DNA of 55,165 nt from Pseudomonadota bacterium (GTDB taxonomy: Bacteria; Desulfobacterota; Desulfovibrionia; Desulfovibrionales; Desulfovibrionaceae). Shown here in pieces: positions 8,703-19,483 of this stretch. The position numbers and the translations under genes were made by a program. The notes under the pieces are model-generated. The model saw nothing but the letters and a program-made list of their open reading frames with translations. It was not told the origin of the DNA and ran no database searches. The number at the start of each line of letters is the position of its first letter. Within the stretch, counting starts at the first letter, position 1. Where the stretch lies: the NCBI GenBank assembly GCA_018817515.1, contig JAHIUD010000085.1, positions 1 to 55,165 on the forward strand, in the 5' to 3' direction.

Positions 8703-9431
8703 ATGTATCAGAAGCAGATCGAGCAGTTGGTGGTCCTGCAGACCGTGGATGATGAGATCAAGGTCCTTGAGGTCGAGGTCCGCCAGGCCCCCCTGGAGCT
8801 TCAGGAGCTCGAAGGCCGCCTGGCCCAGTTGAGGGAGCGCCAGGCCCAGGTTCAGGAACGCATCGATCTGCTCAAGGTGCAGCAGAAGCGCCTGGAAGGT
8901 GAGATCGAGGACGACGGGCACAGGATCAAGAAGAGCAAGAACAAGCTCATGGCCGTTGGCAACACCAAGGAATATCACGCCATGATGCGCGAGATGGACT
9001 CCATGGAGAAGCTCAACCGCCTGCGCGAGGAAGAACGCATCGCGGTGATGGAAGAGTTCACCCGCCAGGACACCGCCATGCAGGAACTGGCCGCCGAGGT
9101 CGAAGGCCTCATGGAAGGCTACGACGCCAAGAAGGCCACCCTGGACGAGCGCATGGCCAAGGCCCAGACCCGTCTGGACGCCCTGGGCAAGCGCCGCAAC
9201 AAGGCCGGCAAGGTCGTTCCGCCGCCGATCCTGGGGCGCTACGAGTTCATCCGCTCGCGCATCGAGCACCCGGTCATCGTCCCGGTTGCCGAAGGCATCT
9301 GCGGCGGCTGCCACATCCGGATTCCACCGCAGTCGTTCAACGAATTGCAGAAGGGCAAGCAGATCCTGGGCTGCCCCAACTGCCAGCGCATCATTTTCTG
9401 GGTGGAGCATTCGCCCACGATCCAGGAGTAA
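8703..9431 (+). CDS. C4-type zinc-ribbon coiled-coil protein (DUF164-like)
   Basis: 242 residues. The first 175 are a charged Leu/Glu/Lys-rich antiparallel coiled coil. The C-terminal portion is a four-cysteine zinc ribbon, GICGGCHIRI then GCPNCQRII, typical of the CT398/DUF164 family, for which a nucleic-acid binding role has been proposed. The start at 8703 is chosen because an AACGAGGT Shine-Dalgarno-like stretch precedes it; an in-frame ATG at 8682 lacks one. It ends 9 bases before RNase P RNA. Confidence 0.88.
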   Translation: MYQKQIEQLVVLQTVDDEIKVLEVEVRQAPLELQELEGRLAQLRERQAQVQERIDLLKVQQKRLEGEIEDDGHRIKKSKNKLMAVGNTKEYHAMMREMDSMEKLNRLREEERIAVMEEFTRQDTAMQELAAEVEGLMEGYDAKKATLDERMAKAQTRLDALGKRRNKAGKVVPPPILGRYEFIRSRIEHPVIVPVAEGICGGCHIRIPPQSFNELQKGKQILGCPNCQRIIFWVEHSPTIQE

Positions 9432-9440
9432 GGTTCAACC

Positions 9441-9821
<381 letters not shown>

Positions 9822-9838
9822 GGTACGCCGACAACATA

Positions 9839-9866
9839 CCGGGGGAGGCGAAACATCCTCCCCCGG
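9839..9866 (+). terminator. Hairpin after rnpB
   Basis: Perfect 10-bp stem ccgggggagg/cctcccccgg with the 8-base loop cgaaacat, 17 bases after the end of RNase P RNA. Only a short T tract follows, so termination is likely but not certain. Confidence 0.65.
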
Positions 9867-9908
9867 TTCATCCCCCCGCAACACCGCACAGCAGAAGGCC
9901 GCCACACC

Positions 9909-11153
9909 ATGACCGCCGCCACGCCTCCCAACCGCCCGCTCTGGGCCGTGCTGCTCGCAGCAGGCAGCGGCACCCGCATCGCCCAGGCCCTGGCAGGCGA
10001 ACCCGGCGGGGCGCAGCGCAAGCAGTACCTCGACCTTGAGGGCGCGCCCCTGTTCTGGCGCAGCGCTCGCACCTTGTCACGCGTGCAGGCGGTGAAAGGC
10101 CTGATCTTCGTCTTTCCGCAGGAGGACCTGGAGCGCATGGCGGCTCTGGTGGCCGAGCTTGACGCGGGGGAGCCCCTGGGCCTGCCCTGGCGCACGTGCG
10201 CTGGCGGCGCGCGCAGGCAGGACTCCGTGCGCCTTGGCCTGGCCGAATTACCCGCGGAATGCCATGGCGTGCTCGTGCACGACTCGGCCCGGCCCTTCGC
10301 CACCGCCGCCCTGGTCCGCAGCGTGGCCGAGGCGGTGCTTTCCGACGCTATTGCCGCCATCCCCGGACTTTCAGTGACGGACACCATCAAGACCGTCCAC
10401 GCCGACAACACCGTGCACGACACCCTGGACCGCGCCACGCTGCGCGCCGTGCAGACGCCCCAGGGCTTCCTGCTGGCCCCGCTTTTGGCCGCCCATCAAA
10501 AGGCCCAAGCCGAGGGCTGGGAGGTGACGGACGACGCGGCCCTCATGGAGCGCGCCGGACATCCCGTGCTTGTGGTCCCGGGCGAGGAGCAGAACGTGAA
10601 GATCACCAACCCCGCGGATCTGGCATTACTTTCAGCTCCCATGAACGAGGCCAAGCCTCCGCGCACGGGCTGGGGCTATGACGTGCACCGCTACCTCGGC
10701 CCAAACGACGCCAACGCCAAGGCCAGGCCCATGATGCTTGGCGGCATCGCCATCCCCGGCGGGCCGCAGGTCATCGCCCACTCCGACGGCGACGTGCTGC
10801 TGCACGCGCTCACCGATGCCCTGCTCGGCATCGCCTGTGCGGGCGACATCGGCCAGCTCTTCCCCGACACCGACGCCGCCTTCGAGAACATGCCCAGTGC
10901 CGTGTTCGTGGTTGAGGCCCTGCGCCGCGTGCGCGCCCTGGGCTACCGCCCGGTGCACGCAGATCTGACGGTCATCGCCCAGGTGCCCAAGCTCGGCCCG
11001 CACAAGGCGCGCATGGCCGCGCAGGTGGCGCAGCTGCTGGAGCTCCCGCCAGACGCCGTCAACGTCAAGGCCACCACCGAGGAGGGCCTGGGCTTCACCG
11101 GCGAGAAACGCGGTCTCAAGGCCGTGGCCGTGGTCACCGCCCTGCCCGACTAG
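9909..11153 (+). CDS. ispDF: Bifunctional IspD/IspF isoprenoid precursor enzyme
   Basis: Fusion of two steps of the methylerythritol phosphate pathway. IspD (residues about 1-240) makes CDP-methylerythritol: it has AAGSGTR, the GGARRQDSV motif and VHDSARPF. IspF (about 250-414) forms 2-C-methyl-D-erythritol 2,4-cyclodiphosphate: GYDVHRY and AHSDGDVLLHALTDALLG carry the zinc ligands, followed by TTEEGLGFTG. The fusion occurs in alpha-, delta- and epsilonproteobacteria. An ATG at 9909 preceded by AGAAGG gives the natural IspD start; the frame is open further upstream only because it crosses the rnpB gene. The intermediate step, IspE, is not in the window. Confidence 0.96.
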   Translation: MTAATPPNRPLWAVLLAAGSGTRIAQALAGEPGGAQRKQYLDLEGAPLFWRSARTLSRVQAVKGLIFVFPQEDLERMAALVAELDAGEPLGLPWRTCAGGARRQDSVRLGLAELPAECHGVLVHDSARPFATAALVRSVAEAVLSDAIAAIPGLSVTDTIKTVHADNTVHDTLDRATLRAVQTPQGFLLAPLLAAHQKAQAEGWEVTDDAALMERAGHPVLVVPGEEQNVKITNPADLALLSAPMNEAKPPRTGWGYDVHRYLGPNDANAKARPMMLGGIAIPGGPQVIAHSDGDVLLHALTDALLGIACAGDIGQLFPDTDAAFENMPSAVFVVEALRRVRALGYRPVHADLTVIAQVPKLGPHKARMAAQVAQLLELPPDAVNVKATTEEGLGFTGEKRGLKAVAVVTALPD

Positions 11154-11229
11154 CCCCGCCGACGATCCACCCTCAACCCGCCGCAATCCGCCCCCGGCTT
11201 GCCGGGCTCACTGACACCGGAGCGCAGCC

Positions 11230-12606
11230 ATGCACAAAGCCCGCGCGCGACTCATCCACAACAGAGCACAGCAGCCCGGCCCGGTGGTCTATTGGATGCA
11301 CCGGGAGTTTCGCGCGCGCGACAACTGGTCCCTCGCCCACGCCGCTGAGCTGGCGGCGGAACGCGGCCAGCCGCTCTGCGTGGCCGTGTGCCTGGCGCGC
11401 GGATTCGGGCTGGCGGCGCCTGCGCACTTCGCCTTTTTGGTCCACGGCCTGCGCGAGACGGCGCAGGAGCTTGCGGCTCTTGGCATCCCGCTGGCGCTCC
11501 TGCGCGGCGAGCCGGGCCAAGAGGTGCCGGAGTTGGTGCGCGGCCTGCGCGCCGGGCTGCTGGTCACCGACGTCGACCCCACCAGGATCAAGCGCGGCTG
11601 GCTGGCCCAGGCCCTGCCCCGGCTGGACATCCCCGTGGTGGAGGTGGACGCCCGCAACTGCGTGCCCGCGCGCGCGGCCTCGGACAAGCGCGAGTACATG
11701 GCGCGCACCCTGCGGCCCAAGATCCACCGCCTGCTGCCGGAATATCTGGATGAGTTCCCCCCGCTGCCGGCCCCTCTGTCAGCCCCTTTGTCAGATCGGC
11801 CTCGGCCCGGTACCCCGGCCTGGAGCGCTCCCCTGCCGCGCCCGGACTGGGACGCGCTCAGCGCCGAGTTTGGCCAGCCGCCAGCGTCCTTCCCGCCCGG
11901 CGAGGCAGCCGCCCGCGCCCGGCTTGATGTATTTCTGCGCCAGGGCCTGCCGCGCTACGCCGACGCCCGCAACACCCCGGTGGACCCTGCGGCCTCGCTG
12001 CTCTCGCCGTACCTGCACTTCGGGCAGCTCTCGGCCCAGCGCGTGGCCCTGGTTGTATTGAAGGCGAAGGATGTTCCGCCGGAAGCCCGCGAAGCCTTCC
12101 TGGAACAGCTCATCGTCCGGCGCGAGCTGGCCGAGAACTTCTGCCTGCACACCCCGGACTACGACACGCCCGATGCCTTCCCGGCCTGGGCCGCGGCAAC
12201 CCTCGACAAGCACCAGGCCGACACGCGCCCGCACCTGGCAGGCGAGGCCGAACTGGAGGCCGGGGACAGCCCGGACCCGTTGTGGAACGCGGCCCAGCGG
12301 CAGCTTCTGGCCACGGGCCACATGCACGGCTACCTGCGCATGTACTGGGCCAAGCAGGTGCTCCTGTGGTCGCCGGACGCGGCCACGGCGCTGGCGCGCT
12401 GCCTGCGTCTGAACGACAGTCTGTCATTGGATGGGCGCGACGTGAACGGCTACGCAGGCATTGCCTGGAGCATCGGCGGGGTGCACGACCGGCCCTGGCC
12501 CGAGCGCCCGGTGTTCGGAACCGTGCGCAGCATGACGCTGTCAGGCGCGCGCCGGAAGTTCGACGTGGCCGCCTTTGTGCAGAAATGGAGCGGGAAGGCC
12601 GACTAG
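11230..12606 (+). CDS. Class II deoxyribodipyrimidine photolyase
   Basis: 458-residue flavoprotein that would repair cyclobutane pyrimidine dimers using blue light and FADH2. The N-terminal Rossmann domain begins with VVYWMHREFRARDNWSL, a class II photolyase pattern (the antenna domain). The FAD-binding helical domain includes YLHFGQLSAQRV, GYLRMYWAKQVLLW and DVNGYAGIAWSIGG, all diagnostic of this class. It follows ispDF by 76 bases in the same direction. Its TAG stop lies in a CTAG shared with the stop of convergent selD. A photolyase in a presumed anaerobe implies exposure to light. Confidence 0.92.
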   Translation: MHKARARLIHNRAQQPGPVVYWMHREFRARDNWSLAHAAELAAERGQPLCVAVCLARGFGLAAPAHFAFLVHGLRETAQELAALGIPLALLRGEPGQEVPELVRGLRAGLLVTDVDPTRIKRGWLAQALPRLDIPVVEVDARNCVPARAASDKREYMARTLRPKIHRLLPEYLDEFPPLPAPLSAPLSDRPRPGTPAWSAPLPRPDWDALSAEFGQPPASFPPGEAAARARLDVFLRQGLPRYADARNTPVDPAASLLSPYLHFGQLSAQRVALVVLKAKDVPPEAREAFLEQLIVRRELAENFCLHTPDYDTPDAFPAWAAATLDKHQADTRPHLAGEAELEAGDSPDPLWNAAQRQLLATGHMHGYLRMYWAKQVLLWSPDAATALARCLRLNDSLSLDGRDVNGYAGIAWSIGGVHDRPWPERPVFGTVRSMTLSGARRKFDVAAFVQKWSGKAD

Positions 12607-13682
12607 ACGAGGGACAGGGCGGGGCCGCCGGGCTGCGCTTCCACGGCGCGGCCGATGCACACGGACAGATCGCCCGAGGCCTGCAGCATGGCCTGGGCCT
12701 GGGCCAGCTGGTCCTGCGGCACGCCCAGGATGAGCCCGCCCGAGGTCTGGGCGTCGAAGGCCAGGGCCACGCGCAGGTCTTCCAGGCCGGGGGCCAAACG
12801 CACGCGCGACATATAATGGTTGCGGTTGCACACGCTGCCTGCGGGCAGAAGCCCCAGCGCGGCCAGCTCAAGCGCCTCGGGGAAGAAGGGCACGGCGGCG
12901 AGGTCAAGCTCGGCGCACACGCCGCTCGACTGCGCCATCTCCAGCAGGTGCCCGCCCAGGCCGAAACCCGTCACATCCGTGGAGGCCCTGAGCCCCAACT
13001 CGCGGATCACTGCCGCCCCGCCCCGGTTGAGCCGGGCGCACCAGTGCAAAATCAGCTCCTCAAGCTTGTTCGCTCCGGGCCGGCCGGCCTTCACCGCCGT
13101 GGCCAGCACCCCGGTGCCGATGGGCTTGGTCAGAAGCAGCGCGTCGCCGACCCTGAGCCCCCGGTTGGTGGCCATCTTGTCCGGGTGGACCACGCCGGAC
13201 ACGGACAGCCCGTACTTGATCTCCGGGTCCTCCACGCTGTGGCCGCCGCAGAGCATGGCCCCGGCCTCGTGGATCTTCGCCAGCCCGCCCTTGAGGATGG
13301 CCCCGAGCACCTCGGGGGGCATGCTGCGCGCTGGGAAGCAGCATACGTTCATGGCCGTCAGGGGCTCGCCGCCCACGGCATAGACGTCAGACAGGGAATT
13401 GGCGGCGGCGATCTGCCCGAAATGGTACGGATCGTCCACCACGGGAGTCAGGAAATCGACGGTCTGCACCAGGGCCATGCCGGGCGGGAAGCGCACCACC
13501 ACCGCGTCCTCGTTGCCGCCGCGCGGCCCCGAGAGAATGCGTTCGTCCTGGCCCGCCACCAGGCCCGAGAGTATCCGCTCCAGGTCCCCTGGAGCCACCT
13601 TGGCGGCTCAACCAGCGGCGCGAACGCCCTGGGTCAGCCGGACCTTTTGCGGTGTTGCCGTAAATGCGGTGAATGACTGCAT
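12603..13682 (-). CDS. selD: Selenide, water dikinase (selenoprotein; in-frame UGA at 13608-13610)
   Basis: Makes selenophosphate from selenide and ATP for selenocysteine and selenouridine synthesis. Downstream of residue 28 the protein is standard SelD: GNEDAVVV, VDFLTPVVDDPYHFG, NSLSDVYAVGG, GGHSVEDPE, and GTGVLATA. A plain open frame starts only at GTG 13598, but extending upstream through UGA gives KVRLTQGVRAAG-U-AAKV, matching the SelD active-site region where Cys or Sec precedes the catalytic Lys. The ATG at 13682 is the first start after an in-frame TAG. The full product is 359 residues with Sec25. An 8-bp stem just 3' of the UGA fits a bacterial SECIS. The gene converges on the photolyase. 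Confidence 0.93.
13577..13610 (-). promoter_or_regulatory. Sec UGA codon and bacterial SECIS hairpin in selD
   Basis: The UGA occupies 13610-13608 on the minus strand. Starting 12 bases later, gctccagg (13595-13588) pairs with cctggagc (13584-13577), leaving the loop GGA. The loop centre is about 22 bases from the UGA, within the range reported for SelB-recognised bacterial SECIS elements, and has the expected G at the loop start. Confidence 0.8.
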
Positions 13683-13838
13683 GGACGCAAACTAACAGAA
13701 CCGCCTCGCAGCGCCAAGGGAAAAGAGTGGTAGCTCCCATAGACGATCCCGATACGTCGTCCTCCGGGCAAAGCCTGCCGGGCACGCAAGATGCATAATC
13801 TTGCTCAGCGTGGCCTGATGGACACGCGGGAGGCACCC

Positions 13839-14045
13839 ATGATCAGACACCGTTGCGCCGCCTGCGGGCACCACATCAACCGCACCGACCACCTCTTTGA
13901 GGATTCTGACGGTACCCTCTGCGCAGCCTGCCTGGCGCGCCTGGCGTCCCGCAAGCCGCAGGGCAGCGGCGCGAATCGTTGCGCCCCGCCGCCCGCCTGG
14001 GCCATGCTGCCGGAGCTGACGTTCCAGCGGATCGTGCAGGGCTGA
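13839..14045 (+). CDS. Small zinc-ribbon-like protein
   Basis: 68 residues starting MIRHRCAACGHHI, with two CxxC pairs (residues about 6-9 and 28-31: CAAC and CAAC) separated by 18 residues, which should bind one zinc. The C-terminal tail is basic and Pro/Ala-rich. The ATG at 13839 follows GGGAGG; a longer frame starts at 13791 without a good site. It stands alone between selD (opposite strand) and acs and is closed by a strong terminator. I know no function; the coding call rests on the ribosome binding site and the paired cysteines. Confidence 0.6.
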   Translation: MIRHRCAACGHHINRTDHLFEDSDGTLCAACLARLASRKPQGSGANRCAPPPAWAMLPELTFQRIVQG

Positions 14046-14126
14046 AGCGGGGAAACGATCTTTGGCGACCGGGCAGCGCAAGCCCCCGCCGCCGCCCCAC
14101 ATTGCCTGGGCAAGCCCGGTGCGTCT

Positions 14127-14160
14127 GCCGCTCGGAATTATCCGAGCGGCCTTCTTCTCG
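14127..14160 (+). terminator. Rho-independent terminator
   Basis: Perfect 10-bp stem gccgctcgga/tccgagcggc (14127-14136 and 14141-14150), tetraloop atta, then the pyrimidine tail cttcttct. It ends the small zinc-ribbon gene. Confidence 0.85.
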
Positions 14161-14380
14161 TGAAAAATCGCACATATCGAACGTTTTCAGCGCACTTTCG
14201 GGGCACATCCGGTCCCTTCTGCCGTTCACTCCGCGTTTTTCACCGTTTACCTAAAAAAGAGCGCCAGAGGCTTGCTTCAGCGGGTAAGTCCGGGGCAAGG
14301 AAACGAACCGCGCCCCCGGCAGCCCCGCCTAAGGGCCATGTGCCGGGACAGGCACAAAAACGACAAGGCAGGAGTGACGC
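14161..14380 (+). other. Leader region of acs
   Basis: About 220 bases between the terminator and acs. It is noticeably more A/T-rich than its surroundings up to about 14265 (for example gtgaaaaatcgcacatatcg and a ctaaaaaaga stretch) and so probably holds the acs promoter and upstream control sites. I could not identify a convincing -35/-10 pair or a sigma-54 -24/-12 element. A good GGCAGGAG ribosome binding site precedes the acs ATG. Confidence 0.4.
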
Positions 14381-16372
<1,992 letters not shown>

Positions 16373-16398
16373 CGCCGACTCAGGAATCATCCGGGGTT

Positions 16399-16436
16399 GC
16401 GGGGGCGGATCGGCCGCCCCCGCTTTTCCGTTTTTT
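16399..16436 (+). terminator. Rho-independent terminator of acs
   Basis: Stem gcgggggcgg/ccgcccccgc (16399-16408 and 16414-16423) followed by cttttccgtttttt, 26 bases after the acs stop codon. Confidence 0.9.
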
Positions 16437-16448
16437 GGGAGAGAAGAT

Positions 16449-16536
16449 GCCTCCGGCGGCCAAAGGGACGAGTCCCTTTGGAATCCCCAGTGCGCCGAAA
16501 GCTCTGTTTCAGGAAGACCTGAAACAGAGCTTTCGG
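16449..16536 (+). repeat. Intergenic repeat: tgcctccggcggc module plus two hairpins
   Basis: It contains the module tgcctccggcggc (also seen, reversed, twice near 22.1 kb), then ccaaaggga-cgag-tccctttgg (16460-16481), then a perfect 19-bp hairpin with arms ccgaaagctctgtttcagg and its complement (16495-16513, 16518-16536) and the tetraloop aaga. The last hairpin has the same backbone as those at 21830 and at both window ends, with compensating changes in both arms, which points to selection for pairing. Confidence 0.85.
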
Positions 16537-16798
16537 CTTGTGAGGGACAGGGAAAACCTGTTGCCGGTGCGGGGCGATGTGGTGCGACTGCCGCTTGGCC
16601 TTGCCGGAGGCCTGCACGACGCGGCCCCCTTCGGGGTTTTAGAACGGCGCTTCACCAGCCCACCTCCGAGCACCCTCCCAAGCACCCTGCCGAGGCGCCC
16701 CTGTACGCGCCCGCGCATCCCGGTTATGCTCGCGCCCAAGATGGCGTTGCCCGCGATGGCGTTACCCGCCCGCGCACGCCCGCATGAGGAGGCCGCCC
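16537..16798 (+). other. Intergenic region before corA
   Basis: No gene recognised. It holds a small cccc-ttcg-gggtttt hairpin near 16626 and an imperfect tandem 15-base repeat, gatggcgttgcccgc then gatggcgttacccgc, at 16740-16769, shortly before the corA ribosome binding site. Open frames crossing this stretch have no family resemblance and no ribosome binding sites. Confidence 0.5.
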
Positions 16799-17878
16799 AT
16801 GTTCGAGTCCCTGCACCGCCGCATCAGCAAAAAGGGCCTGCCGCCCGGCACCGTCACCTACGTGGGCCGCGACCAGACCAAGGCCGTGACCCTGGAGGCC
16901 ATCCACGTGGGCGAGGACGGCGTGCGCCAGAGCAGGCCAGCCAGTCCCGAAGCCTGCGCCGACTTTGTGGATGCCCCCGGCCTGACCTGGATCAACCTCG
17001 ACGGCCTGCACGACCCGGAGTGGCTCACCCGGCTGGGCGAGATCTTCCACCTGCACCCCCTGGTGCTGGAGGACATCGCCCACACCGGCCAGCGGCCCAA
17101 GCTCGACGAGCTGGACGGCGCGCTCTTCGTGGTGCTCAAGATGCTGCGCTACGACGAGGAGGAGCGCACCATCGAGGACGAGCAGGTCAGCTTCGTGCTC
17201 AAGGAGAACATCCTGCTGACCTTCCAGGAAAAGGGCGGCGGCGACGTCTTCGGCGAGGTGCGCAAAAGGCTCCTGACCGGGAGCGGCAAGCTGGCCAAGA
17301 GCGGGCCGGATTATCTCATGTACGCCCTTATCGACGCCATTGTGGACAACTATTTCGTGGTGCTGGAGCGCATGGGCGAGGACATCGAGGAGGTGGAGGA
17401 GGCGCTGCTTTTGTCGCCCACCCCGGCCGAGCTGGAGACCATCCACGGCCTGCGCCGCGAGGCCCTGTTCCTGCGCCGGTTCATCTGGCCCCTGCGCGAG
17501 GTGGTGTCCCGGCTGGAAAAGAACGGCAACCAGCTCATCAAGGACGCCACCGATGTCTATTTGCGCGACGTGTACGACCACATCATCCAGGTCATGGACA
17601 CGGTGGACACCTTCCGCGACATGCTCTCCGGCATGCTCGACCTGTACCTCTCAAACGTCAGCCTGAAGCTCAACGAGACCATGAAGGTGCTGACCATGAT
17701 CTCCACCATCTTCATCCCCCTAAGTTTCCTGGCCTCGCTCTACGGCATGAACTTCAAGCACATGCCGGAGCTGGAGACGCAGTACGGCTACTTCGTGGTG
17801 CTTGGGGTCATGGCCAGCACGGTGACGGCCATGGTGCTGTTCTTCCGGCGCAAGGGCTGGCTGTCGAAGCAGCAGTGA
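16799..17878 (+). CDS. corA: CorA-family magnesium/cobalt transport protein
   Basis: 359 residues. A long cytoplasmic domain (1-295) begins MFESLHRRISKKG and has the WINLDGLHDPEWLTRLGEIF and HPLVLEDIAHTGQRPK patterns of CorA. Two C-terminal membrane helices flank the selectivity motif YGMNF (GMN). The protein forms pentameric divalent-cation channels in the inner membrane. The ATG at 16799 is chosen because GAGGAGG precedes it; an ATG 15 bases upstream overlaps that ribosome binding site. It lies 102 bases before mtgA. Confidence 0.94.
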   Translation: MFESLHRRISKKGLPPGTVTYVGRDQTKAVTLEAIHVGEDGVRQSRPASPEACADFVDAPGLTWINLDGLHDPEWLTRLGEIFHLHPLVLEDIAHTGQRPKLDELDGALFVVLKMLRYDEEERTIEDEQVSFVLKENILLTFQEKGGGDVFGEVRKRLLTGSGKLAKSGPDYLMYALIDAIVDNYFVVLERMGEDIEEVEEALLLSPTPAELETIHGLRREALFLRRFIWPLREVVSRLEKNGNQLIKDATDVYLRDVYDHIIQVMDTVDTFRDMLSGMLDLYLSNVSLKLNETMKVLTMISTIFIPLSFLASLYGMNFKHMPELETQYGYFVVLGVMASTVTAMVLFFRRKGWLSKQQ

Positions 17879-17980
17879 GCGCCTCCGGCGCGAGGGAGGC
17901 CTCCCCGGCCCAGAGCATGGACGCCCGCCCCGTTTTTGGGTAAAGAGAACAGGCTTGAACCTGCCAACCAAGGAGCATCG

Positions 17981-18967
17981 GTGCGCAAGCTGATCAAGAG
18001 GCTCGTGCTGCTGGCCCTGCTCGGGGCCATGGCCTTTGTGGGCTTCTATTTCGTCTACCCCGACGTGGGCGAGTACGCCAAGAAGAACCCGGACAAGACC
18101 GCGTTCATGCTCTGGCGCGAGGCCCAGTGGGCCGAAAAGGGCCAGAAGAAGCACATCACCAAGCGCTGGGTGCCCTTAAGCCAGGTCTCGCCCGCGCTCC
18201 TCAAGGCCGTGCTCATCGGCGAGGACGACAAATTCTACCAGCACGAGGGGTTTGACTTCGACGCGCTGGAGCAGGCCATGGAGAAGAACATGAAGGCCGG
18301 GCGCTTCAAGGCCGGGGCCAGCACCATCAGCCAGCAGCTGACCAAGAACCTGTTCCTCTCGCCGGAGAAGAGCCTGACCCGCAAGTTCAAGGAGGCCATC
18401 CTGACCTGGCGGCTGGAGCGCGCCCTCAGTAAGCGCCGCATCCTGGAACTCTACGTCAACGTGGCCGAGTGGGGCGACGGCATCTTCGGCGTCGAGGCCG
18501 CCGCGCGCCACTACTTCGGCAAGCCCGCAAGCCAGCTTTCGACCATGGAGGCCGCGCGCCTGGCCGCCGTGCTGCCCAACCCCATCCGCTTTGTGGCCAC
18601 CAGCGACCAGAAGTACGTGACCTTCCGGGCGGGGCTCATCCACAACATCATGGTGCGCCGGGGCATCGCCATCGAGGACTTCCAGGAGGTCATGGACACC
18701 AAGGACGAACCCGGCGTTGAAGGTGGCACAGGCGGCGGCAACAACGACACCGCCAAAGCCAACGCCTCCGGCCAGACCCCTGCGGAAACGGAACGCCTGG
18801 CCGGTCGCACCCCTGCGACAACCGCCCCAGCGCCTGCGGAGACCTCGCCCGAGCGCATCGCCGGGCGCTCGCCAGCCGATGGCCCGCCCGCTCCGGAGCC
18901 CGGTGCCGAGCGCCTGGGCGGACGCGTGCCCGCAGCCCCGGCGACCGGCAGCCCGGCCCGGCCCTGA
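17981..18967 (+). CDS. mtgA: Monofunctional peptidoglycan transglycosylase with repetitive tail
   Basis: 328 residues. It polymerises lipid II glycan strands and lacks a transpeptidase domain. One N-terminal membrane helix (residues 4-24) is followed by the GT51 fold: AVLIGEDDKFYQHEGFD with the catalytic Glu, GASTISQQLTKNLFLS, KFKEAILTWRLE, ILELYVNVAEWG and AARHYFGK. GTG at 17981 is chosen because AAGGAG lies 8 bases upstream. After about residue 245 the protein is Pro/Ala/Thr-rich with three related motifs: ERLAGRTPA, ERIAGRSPA and ERLGGRVPA. Such a tail is unusual for MtgA and may be a linker or cell-wall contact. Confidence 0.92.
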   Translation: MRKLIKRLVLLALLGAMAFVGFYFVYPDVGEYAKKNPDKTAFMLWREAQWAEKGQKKHITKRWVPLSQVSPALLKAVLIGEDDKFYQHEGFDFDALEQAMEKNMKAGRFKAGASTISQQLTKNLFLSPEKSLTRKFKEAILTWRLERALSKRRILELYVNVAEWGDGIFGVEAAARHYFGKPASQLSTMEAARLAAVLPNPIRFVATSDQKYVTFRAGLIHNIMVRRGIAIEDFQEVMDTKDEPGVEGGTGGGNNDTAKANASGQTPAETERLAGRTPATTAPAPAETSPERIAGRSPADGPPAPEPGAERLGGRVPAAPATGSPARP

Positions 18968-19024
18968 GGCCAGGCGGCCCGCAGCCAGAAGTTGCCGTCA
19001 CGTGTCGCAACCAAAGGAGGCCCT

Positions 19025-19468
19025 ATGCGGCCCTTGATCATGCTCACCGCGCTCTTGGCCGGGGCGCTCATGCCCGTGCAGGCAGGCATCAACGCACGCC
19101 TGCGCGAATATCTGGGCGACCCGCTGTTGGCCTCCCTGGTCAGTTTCGTGGTGGGCAGCGTGGCGCTGTTGCTGTTCGTCCTGGCCACGCGCGTACCCCT
19201 GCCCAGCCTGGCCATGGCAGCGCAGGCCCCGGCCTGGACCTGGCTGGGTGGCATTCTGGGCGCCTTCTTCGTCACCGTCACCGTCATCCTGGCCTTCAAG
19301 CTCGGCGCCACCGGCCTCATGGCCTGGATCATCGCCGGACAACTCGTGGCCTCGGTGCTGCTGGACCACCACGGAGCCCTCGGCTTCGCTATTCGCGAGG
19401 CCTCCTGGCAACGCCTAGTCGGCGTGGCCCTGCTCTTTGGCGGGGCCGTGCTCGTCAACGAATACTAA
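19025..19468 (+). CDS. Small DMT-superfamily membrane protein (DUF606/YdcZ type)
   Basis: 147 residues with about five hydrophobic helices. The N-terminal AGALMPVQAGINARLREYLGD segment and the later GGILGAFFVT and LVGVALLFGGAVLV match the DUF606/YdcZ branch of the drug/metabolite transporter superfamily, half-size transporters of unknown substrate. A strong AAAGGAGG sits before the ATG at 19025. It is followed after 15 bases by the prenyltransferase gene and may share its transcript. Confidence 0.85.
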   Translation: MRPLIMLTALLAGALMPVQAGINARLREYLGDPLLASLVSFVVGSVALLLFVLATRVPLPSLAMAAQAPAWTWLGGILGAFFVTVTVILAFKLGATGLMAWIIAGQLVASVLLDHHGALGFAIREASWQRLVGVALLFGGAVLVNEY

Positions 19469-19483
19469 CCCCAAGGACTTCCC

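Noticed and set aside
16740-16769. Tandem 15-base repeat as a CRISPR or protein-binding array
   Set aside because: Only two imperfect copies with no spacer pattern; noted as a minor repeat only.
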